Origin: Haloterrigena sp. H1
Lineage (GTDB): Archaea > Halobacteriota > Halobacteria > Halobacteriales > Natrialbaceae
Assembly (NCBI RefSeq): GCF_005938085.1
Contig: NZ_SMZK01000001.1
Coordinates: 558,001-622,000, forward strand
Length of the DNA stretch: 64,000 nt
Reading direction: 5' to 3'
A program made the position numbers and the translations under genes. The notes under the pieces are model-generated. The model was not told the origin of the DNA, made no database searches, and saw only the letters and a program-made list of their open reading frames with translations. Positions 58,567 through 64,000 of the stretch are shown in pieces; positions within the stretch are counted from its first letter, which is position 1, and the number at the start of each line of letters is the position of its first letter.

Positions 58567-60042
58567 TTACGCCGCAGTGAGATCGACCAGTGCCACGTCG
58601 TCGGGGACGCGCTCGAGGACGTCTGCAGGCCAGCCCTCGTGCGCGAGCGTGATGTCGGCGTCCGGATTCACCTCGACGAGGCGGGCGACACCGTCGGCTG
58701 CAGCCGCGAGGGCGGCCCGATCCGTCCGATCGGGCACTTCGGCAGTGAGCGGGTAGCTCTTCGAGAGTGCTCGCGGGAACGGGCCAAAGGGCGGCTCGAC
58801 CCGCCAGGAGTCATCGTACTCGTCGCTCCGCGGTGCGCTACCCTCGGTAAGCAACAGGGAGTCCGGCACTGACAGCCGCTCGAGGCGCTTGTGGTGGCGC
58901 ACGACTTCGGGACGGCGAGCGCTCTCGTGGGAGGTATAGAAAAATGAGCCCTTCGAGACGGGGTCCGACCGCTCGAGTTGCGCGGCGTGATCGAGCAGGG
59001 TCCGATAGCCGTCGAGCATCGTCGGGTGGGCGCGAGCGCGCTGTTCGACGAGTTCCATGAGGTTGCCGGCGCGGATCGCCTGCTTGATTCGGCGGATCTC
59101 GGCGAAGGTGACGTGGAGGTTGTGGGCGGCTAGCTCTGACTCGCGTTCGTCGTCTGGAAGCGCGCGGAGCTCGTCGGGCGAGTGGTCGGTACAGATGGCA
59201 CACGAACAGGGGAAGTAGTCGATGTCCTCGAGCGCTCGCGTGCCCCGAACTGTCAGATAGCGGTCGTCGCGAGCGTAGAGTGCGTAGGCCGCCGAATCGA
59301 ACAGGTCACAGCCCATCGCGACCGCGAGCGCGAACATCATTGGGTGGCCGGCCCCGAAGAGGTGGACGGGTGCGTCGGCCCCGAGCCCGCGTTTGGCGGC
59401 GGCGACGACGTCGACCACGTCGTCGTAGCGGTAGTCGTTCATCAGCGGGACGACCGCACCGACCGGGAAGACGTCGAGGTCGGTGTCCTCGGCGTGGCGG
59501 CCCGCTCGCTCGCGGAGGTCGGGATACGTCGAGCCCTGCACGGGCGCGCTGACGAGCATCTCGCCCGTGTCGACGTCTTCGGCGATCTCGAGTCGGTCCT
59601 GTGTCGTCTCGAGTTCGCGCTCGGCCTGCTCACGGGAAACGTCCGGCGGCGTCGGAATGTCGACCGGCGTCGCGATGTCGGAGCCGATCTCGTGTTGGAA
59701 CTCGAGGATCTCCTCGGTCGTGACCGAAATCTCACCGTATTCGGAGAGCTGGAACGAGCCGGAATCGGTCATGATCGCGCCAGGGAAATCCAGCATGTCG
59801 TGGAGCCCCTCCGCGAGGGCGCGTTCCCGAAGGTCGTCGTCGCCGTTGATGATATAGGAGTTCGTAATGAGGATCTCGGCACCGAACTCGTCGGCGAGTC
59901 GGCGGGGACTGAGCGTGTCCAGATTGGGATTGATCACCGGCAATAGCGCCGGGGTTTCGACGGTGACGTCCGCACGGGGAACGGAGAGTTCACCGATGCG
60001 GCCGCCGGCGTCGAGATCCCGAACTTCGAAGCACTCGCGCAT
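58567..60042 (-). CDS. tgtA: tRNA-guanine(15) transglycosylase (archaeosine TGT)
   Basis: 491 residues. ArcTGT replaces guanine 15 in the D-loop of tRNA with preQ0, the first step of archaeosine formation. Catalytic and binding segments are [56 protein letters not shown] and [16 protein letters not shown]. The zinc site is PCSCAIC followed by a distant histidine (AAHNLHV). It is shorter than ArcTGTs that carry a C-terminal PUA domain; in haloarchaea that part is in ArcS. ATG at 60042 starts the conserved domain; the longer frame upstream looks unrelated. Confidence 0.95.
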   Translation of the reverse strand: MRECFEVRDLDAGGRIGELSVPRADVTVETPALLPVINPNLDTLSPRRLADEFGAEILITNSYIINGDDDLRERALAEGLHDMLDFPGAIMTDSGSFQLSEYGEISVTTEEILEFQHEIGSDIATPVDIPTPPDVSREQAERELETTQDRLEIAEDVDTGEMLVSAPVQGSTYPDLRERAGRHAEDTDLDVFPVGAVVPLMNDYRYDDVVDVVAAAKRGLGADAPVHLFGAGHPMMFALAVAMGCDLFDSAAYALYARDDRYLTVRGTRALEDIDYFPCSCAICTDHSPDELRALPDDERESELAAHNLHVTFAEIRRIKQAIRAGNLMELVEQRARAHPTMLDGYRTLLDHAAQLERSDPVSKGSFFYTSHESARRPEVVRHHKRLERLSVPDSLLLTEGSAPRSDEYDDSWRVEPPFGPFPRALSKSYPLTAEVPDRTDRAALAAAADGVARLVEVNPDADITLAHEGWPADVLERVPDDVALVDLTAA

Positions 60043-60188
60043 TGCCTGCCAGTTGGACCGTCGGACGTAAGACGTGATGGTTTTCGACCCGCTGGACTCG
60101 AGTCCCATCAGGGAGACAGATCGCAGCCAGAACGTCGGCACGCGGGGAGACGAAGGCGCTTTACGCGCTGGCCCGCTTGCGTCTCCTA

Positions 60189-61289
60189 ATGAGTAAACCC
60201 ACGCCCGACGTCTACGAGCAGGGCAAGGGCATGGACGCCCACAACAAGGTCATGCGCGAGATCCGATCGCGCAAGGAGGCCAGTTACGATCCCCACGAGC
60301 CCACTCGCGTCTGGCTCGACGAGGACAACACCCCTGACGGCGTCAAAACCAGTCTGACGATCATTCTCAACACCGGCGGCTGCCGATGGGCCCGCGCCGG
60401 CGGCTGTACGATGTGTGGCTACGTCGCCGAAAGCGTCGACGGCGGCAGCGTCTCCCACGAAGCGCTGATGGACCAGATCGACGTCTGTCTCGAGCACGAA
60501 GCCGAAAATGGAGACGAGCCCGCCGAGCTCATCAAGATCTACACCTCCGGCTCGTTCTTAGACGAGCGCGAGGTCGGCGCGGAGAGCCGCCGAGCGATCG
60601 CCGACACCTTCGCCGACCGCGACCGCATGGTCGTTGAATCGCTCCCTGATTTCGCCGACCGCGAGAAGATCGCCGACTTCACCCAGCACGGGCTCGACAC
60701 CGACGTCGCGATCGGCCTCGAGACGGCCACCGACCGGGTGCGCCACGATTGTGTGAACAAGTACTTCGACTTCGCGGATTTCGAGGACGCCTGTGCGGAG
60801 GCCGCGGCCGCCGACGATGCGGCGGGCGACGACGCCGAGGCCGGGATCAAGGCCTATCTGCTGATGAAGCCGCCGTTCCTCACCGAGTCCGAAGCCGTCG
60901 CGGACATGATCTCGTCGATCGAGCGCTGTGCCGATGTCGACGGCTGTCATACCGTCTCGATGAACCCGTGTAACGTCCAGCGCTACACGATGGTCGACGA
61001 ACTCTACTTCAACGACGGCTACCGGCCGCCGTGGCTCTGGTCGGTCGCACACGTGCTCGAGCAAACGGCCGACGTCGACGCCATCGTCGTCTCGGACCCG
61101 GTCGGCCACGGCTCCGATCGGGGGCCACACAACTGCGGGGAGTGTGACGATCTCGTCCAGAAAGCGATCAAGGACTTCGACCTGCGGCAGGACCCGTCGG
61201 TCTTCGAGCAGGTGTCCTGTGAGTGTGAACTGACCTGGGAGACGGTCCTCGAGCGCGAGCGGAGCTTCAACCAGCCGCTGACCCGATAG
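60189..61289 (+). CDS. Archaeosine biosynthesis radical SAM protein RaSEA
   Basis: 366 residues. The cluster cysteines are Cys65-x7-Cys73-x2-Cys76 in [16 protein letters not shown], a spacing unlike the common Cx3Cx2C but as in the RaSEA/Elp3-like archaeal family. Other matches are [63 protein letters not shown] and [16 protein letters not shown]. RaSEA works with ArcS to convert lysine-modified preQ0 to archaeosine (established for Thermococcus). It is divergent from tgtA. A TATA-like CTTTACG near 60159 supports ATG 60189. Confidence 0.9.
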   Translation: MSKPTPDVYEQGKGMDAHNKVMREIRSRKEASYDPHEPTRVWLDEDNTPDGVKTSLTIILNTGGCRWARAGGCTMCGYVAESVDGGSVSHEALMDQIDVCLEHEAENGDEPAELIKIYTSGSFLDEREVGAESRRAIADTFADRDRMVVESLPDFADREKIADFTQHGLDTDVAIGLETATDRVRHDCVNKYFDFADFEDACAEAAAADDAAGDDAEAGIKAYLLMKPPFLTESEAVADMISSIERCADVDGCHTVSMNPCNVQRYTMVDELYFNDGYRPPWLWSVAHVLEQTADVDAIVVSDPVGHGSDRGPHNCGECDDLVQKAIKDFDLRQDPSVFEQVSCECELTWETVLERERSFNQPLTR

Positions 61290-61346
61290 CGGCACACGGC
61301 AGCCGACGGCCTCACGTACTTGATGCGCGGCCGAGAACGGGCAGCC

Positions 61347-61511
61347 ATGGCACTCCCGTCGCTGTGGAACTACGTCGACGAGCTCGAACCCACACTGGTG
61401 ATTCTCGTCGGATTCGTCCTGTTCGTCTTCCCCGAGCCCGCGACCTCCGCGTTCGGTGCCGGGCTCATACTGCTCGGCGCGAGCTGGTGGTTCTACGAGT
61501 GGGGCCGCTAG
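61347..61511 (+). CDS. Small membrane protein
   Basis: 54 residues: MALPSLWNYVDELEPTLVILVGFVLFVFPEPATSAFGAGLILLGASWWFYEWGR. Two hydrophobic helices are separated by a proline-glycine turn. No family is known to me. An in-frame ATG at 61323 could extend it by eight residues. It lies 57 bases after the RaSEA gene on the same strand. Confidence 0.55.
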   Translation: MALPSLWNYVDELEPTLVILVGFVLFVFPEPATSAFGAGLILLGASWWFYEWGR

Positions 61512-61545
61512 CGTCGCTGCGAACCGGCTCGCCAGTGGTCGCTCG

Positions 61546-61570
61546 GTAACAGACAAAAAAGCGCTGTTAC
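61546..61570 (-). terminator. Hairpin with T-run after purQ
   Basis: GTAACAG (61546-61552) and CTGTTAC (61564-61570) can pair. The loop holds AAAAAA, which is TTTTTT in the purQ transcript, 26 bases after its stop. Confidence 0.45.
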
Positions 61571-61586
61571 AGCGGTCGCTGTTGCG

Positions 61587-62267
61587 TTACGCCGACTCGA
61601 ATCCGCGAAGGACGCCCTGTCCGTCGGTCGAGCCGACATCGGGCAGGGTCACACGTTCGGGATGAGGCATCAACACCGCGACGGAGTCGCGCTCGCCGAG
61701 GATGCCGGCGATGTCGTGTTTCGAGCCGTTCGGGTTCGCCTCCGGGCCCGTCTCGCCGTTTTCGTCGCAGTATCGGAAGAGCACGCGATCATCGTCCTCG
61801 AGTTCGGCCAGCCGATCGTCGGCGATCTCGTAGCGCCCCTCGCCGTGGGCGATCGGGACTTCGATGACCTCGCCCTCGTCGTAGGCGGCTGTCCAGGGCG
61901 TATCGTCGCGCTCGACGCGCAGGTAGACGTGTTCACACTGGAAGCGGGCGCTCTCGTTGGTCGTAAACGCGCCCTCGGTGAGGTCGGACTCGCAGCCGAT
62001 CTGGGCACCGTTGCAGACGCCGAGGACGGGCACGCCGTCGGCCGCAGCCTCGCGGACCTCGGCCATGATCGGGGAGCGAGCCGCCATCGCTCCGCCGCGG
62101 AGGTAGTCGCCGTAGGAGAACCCGCCGGGAAGCACGATCCCCGTCGTCTCCTCAGGGAGGCCATCCTCGTGCCAGACGATTTCGGCGTCGATATCGAGAT
62201 GCTCGAGGGCGCGTTCGGCGTCGCGGTCGCAGTTCGAGCCGCCGAAGCGGATGATCGAAACCGTCAC
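61587..62267 (-). CDS. purQ: Phosphoribosylformylglycinamidine synthase subunit PurQ
   Basis: 226 residues. PurQ is the glutaminase that feeds ammonia to PurL in step four of purine synthesis. The start TVSIIRFGGSNCDRDAERAL, oxyanion segment VLPGGFSYGDYLRGGAMAA, nucleophile in VPVLGVCNGAQIG and His-x-Glu in VAVLMPHPERV are all present. No ATG fits: GTG at 62267 starts exactly at the conserved strand, and GTG at 62276 is the alternative. purS lies 60 bases upstream on the same strand; purL is not in the window. Confidence 0.95.
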   Translation of the reverse strand: MTVSIIRFGGSNCDRDAERALEHLDIDAEIVWHEDGLPEETTGIVLPGGFSYGDYLRGGAMAARSPIMAEVREAAADGVPVLGVCNGAQIGCESDLTEGAFTTNESARFQCEHVYLRVERDDTPWTAAYDEGEVIEVPIAHGEGRYEIADDRLAELEDDDRVLFRYCDENGETGPEANPNGSKHDIAGILGERDSVAVLMPHPERVTLPDVGSTDGQGVLRGFESA

Positions 62268-62326
62268 AGTCGACACCCCGCGGTGTTGCGACCGACGGTT
62301 TCGATCAGTGTGATTGCGACGGTCAT

Positions 62327-62578
62327 TTACCGTTCGGCGACCTCCACGTCGTAGTCGTGGATGGTCGGGTTCGCCAGCAGCCGTTCGGCCATCTCGTCGG
62401 CACGCTCGCGCGCGTCGTCCGCGGAGTCGGCCTCGAGGTCGACTTCGAAGCGATCGGCCGAGCGCAGCGCCTCGAGTTCGAAGCCGAGCCGTTCTAAGGC
62501 CCGCTTCGTCGTCTCGGCCTCGGGATCCAGCACGCCACGCTTGAGTCGAACCGTCACCGTCGCGGTGTAGGCGGTCAT
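62327..62578 (-). CDS. purS: Phosphoribosylformylglycinamidine synthase subunit PurS
   Basis: 83 residues, the typical PurS size. YTATVTVRLKRGVLDPEAETTKRALERLGFELEALRSADRFEVDLEA matches the family signature (V-x-x-K-x-G-V-L-D-P-x-G-x-x-x-x-x-A-L). It bridges PurQ and PurL in the FGAM synthase complex. ATG at 62578. A TATA-like GTTTTTGAG on the minus strand near 62605 precedes it. It is the first gene of a purS-purQ operon. Confidence 0.95.
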   Translation of the reverse strand: MTAYTATVTVRLKRGVLDPEAETTKRALERLGFELEALRSADRFEVDLEADSADDARERADEMAERLLANPTIHDYDVEVAER

Positions 62579-62797
62579 TACCTGATACCCCGTAACCGTG
62601 CTCAAAAACGCTTTCGCCTTGACTCCGTAATGCACGTTCGTGGATACTGATGGCCACGCTGCCGGCCGGGTCGCATGTGGCTGCCGGACTTGAGCCACAC
62701 TGCAATGTGGTGGATTCTCACGCGCCTCCACGGAAAGCAGGACTTTTAGCCGCTCGTAGACTGTGATCCGTCGTGATGAATCGCTATTCGCTCGAGC

Positions 62798-62803
62798 GGA
62801 GGT
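62798..62803 (+). promoter_or_regulatory. purU: Shine-Dalgarno site deciding the purU start
   Basis: GGAGGT lies 7 bases before TTG 62811, an ideal spacing. With a TTTTAG TATA-like box near 62746, transcription would begin around 62772, after the upstream GTG at 62763, which rules that GTG out. Confidence 0.55.
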
Positions 62804-62810
62804 GGCAGCG

Positions 62811-63761
62811 TTGACGACCGACGTAACCGAAATCACGGTAATCGGAGACGACGATACCGGACTTATCGCCCGCGTGACAAGCCTCCTGTTCGAGCGCGGG
62901 ATCAATATCGAGGATCTCGACCAGGCGGTTCGTGACGGCGTCTTCCGGATGTATCTGGCCGTCGACACGTCGGAGATGGTCTGTACCGAAGACACGCTTC
63001 GGGCGGACCTCCACGATCTCGGGGACGACCTCGGCCTCGACGTACAGGTCCGGTTCCCCGCCGACCGCGAGCACCAGCAGATCGCCGTCCTCGTGACGAA
63101 AGAGAGTCACGGTCTCGAGGCGCTGTTCGAGGCCTGGGCTAACGACGAACTCGGCGCGGACATCGGCGTGGTCATCGGCAACCACGACGATCTCCAGCCG
63201 CTGGCCGAGCACTACGACGTGCCGTTCCACGATATTGGTGACGAGGGTGGCCAGCAAAACGAGGACGAGCTCCTCGCGCTCCTCGAGGAGTACAACGTCG
63301 ATCTGATCGTCCTCGCGCGGTACATGCGCATTCTCAGCCCCAACGTGGTCTTTCGCTACGAGGATCGCATCATCAACATCCACCCGTCCCTGCTGCCGGC
63401 GTTCCCCGGCGCGGAGGCCTATCGGCAGGCGATCGAGGAAGGCGTTCGAGTTGCCGGTGTCACCGCCCACTACGTCACGACTGACTTAGATCAGGGGCCG
63501 ATCATCACCCAGCGCGCGTTCGATGTCCCTGACGACGCCGACTTAGACGAGATGAAACGCCGTGGCCAGCCACTGGAAGCTGACGCCCTGCTCGAGGCCG
63601 TCCAGCTTCACTTAAACGGCGACGTGTCGGTCCACCGCGGCCGAACCTCGGTTCGGGAGAACGGCGACGAGTACCAGCTCGGCCTCCCCGACGAACTCGA
63701 GGAGTTCACGCCTGACCGGCCGATCGACGGCATCGGCAATGCGGTCGCTGAAGACCACTGA
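62811..63761 (+). CDS. purU: Formyltetrahydrofolate deformylase
   Basis: 316 residues from TTG. PurU hydrolyses 10-formyl-THF to formate and THF, supplying formate to purine synthesis. The N-terminal ACT domain reads ITVIGDDDTGLIARVTSLLFERGINIEDLDQAVRDGVFRMYLAVDTS. The formyltransferase domain has QIAVLVTKESHGLEALFEAW, VVIGNHDDLQPLAEHYDVPFHDI, LARYMRILSPNVVFRYEDRIINIHPSLLPAFPGAEAYRQAIEEGVRVAGVTAHYVTTDLDQGPIITQ. It is divergent from purS-purQ, linking formate supply with the purine pathway. GTG 62802 is the alternative start. Confidence 0.93.
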   Translation: MTTDVTEITVIGDDDTGLIARVTSLLFERGINIEDLDQAVRDGVFRMYLAVDTSEMVCTEDTLRADLHDLGDDLGLDVQVRFPADREHQQIAVLVTKESHGLEALFEAWANDELGADIGVVIGNHDDLQPLAEHYDVPFHDIGDEGGQQNEDELLALLEEYNVDLIVLARYMRILSPNVVFRYEDRIINIHPSLLPAFPGAEAYRQAIEEGVRVAGVTAHYVTTDLDQGPIITQRAFDVPDDADLDEMKRRGQPLEADALLEAVQLHLNGDVSVHRGRTSVRENGDEYQLGLPDELEEFTPDRPIDGIGNAVAEDH

Positions 63762-63820
63762 TTGCTGTACCACGTTTTGTTGTTCGGTTTGCTGCTATGG
63801 CGCAGTGACAGCAACCAGTC

Positions 63821-63991
63821 TCAGTCTGACTCCGGTGATTCCCAGCCCTCGAGACACTCGTCGCTACAGAAGTGACGATGCACGACGGTCCCGTCTTCGA
63901 CGGTCGTCACGACGCGCCGTTCGGACGACGGCTCCACCGACCACCCACACTGTCGACATTGGGGTAGCTCCTTGTCGAGCGAGTCGATCAT
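63821..63991 (-). CDS. Small zinc-finger protein (possibly extending beyond the window)
   Basis: 56 residues from the ATG at 63991: MIDSLDKELPQCRQCGWSVE, PSSERRVVTTVEDGTVVHRH, FCSDECLEGWESPESD. The pairs C-x2-C and H-x-H-x-F-C-x3-C form a treble-clef-like zinc site (DUF7576-type, from memory). The frame stays open to the window edge, so a start further upstream is possible. It is convergent with purU. Confidence 0.65.
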   Translation of the reverse strand: MIDSLDKELPQCRQCGWSVEPSSERRVVTTVEDGTVVHRHFCSDECLEGWESPESD

Positions 63992-64000
63992 CGGCTGACA

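Noticed and set aside
62763..62810. GTG at 62763 as purU start
   Set aside because: The predicted transcript starts after it, and a GGAGGT site points to TTG 62811; the extra residues are arginine-rich.

Overview
The window looks like a chromosomal segment of an extremely halophilic archaeon (class Halobacteria; probably a Natrialbaceae-like genus, which is an inference). The evidence is the high GC content, very acidic proteins, mostly leaderless genes with a TATA-like box about 27 bases before the start codon, and many haloarchaeal families: thermosome, LonB, HalOD1, Bat-type HTH regulators, SAMP modifier, PGF-CTERM surface protein and small CxxC zinc-finger proteins. There is one tRNA (Pro, anticodon CGG), no rRNA and no CRISPR array.

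Layout. 1-10.3 kb holds a Na+/Ca2+ exchanger (cut by the window edge), shikimate dehydrogenase, an overlapping pabB-pabA-pabC set, a saccharopine-dehydrogenase-like enzyme, a Rieske protein, small regulators, a sugar nucleotidyltransferase and a frameshifted HhH gene. 10.4-20.1 kb holds glycerate kinase, an amidohydrolase, a thermosome subunit, a HalOD1 protein, a SAM hydrolase, NMN adenylyltransferase, LonB and a CPBP protease. 20.2-25.8 kb holds RNase HII, Pus10, an HtrA-like protease and TrmY. 25.8-32.4 kb is an accessory stretch: tRNA-Pro with a nearby copy of its 3' end, Asn/Thr-rich exported proteins, an IS630-type element, PadR, Nudix and a structured non-coding interval. 32.4-38.5 kb holds a LOV-domain regulator, a tungsten aldehyde oxidoreductase and two HTH regulators. 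38.5-44.7 kb holds AzlCD, SAMP3, hypothetical genes and a fresh IS6-type insertion. 44.7-46.3 kb is a gene-poor gap. 46.3-58.5 kb holds an orphan response-regulator pair, HdeD, ArcS, a PGF-CTERM protein and a nosL/nosDFY set without nosZ. 58.5-64 kb holds TgtA, RaSEA, purQ, purS and purU.

Themes. (1) tRNA modification is unusually well represented: Pus10 and TrmY act on position 54, and TgtA, ArcS and RaSEA make archaeosine at position 15. (2) Folate and one-carbon/purine genes (pabBAC, purU, purSQ) occur at both ends. (3) Several regulators use the Bat-type HTH; one carries a complete LOV signature. (4) Five copies of an 81-83 base palindromic element are scattered between genes; two of them begin exactly on the last base of a stop codon.
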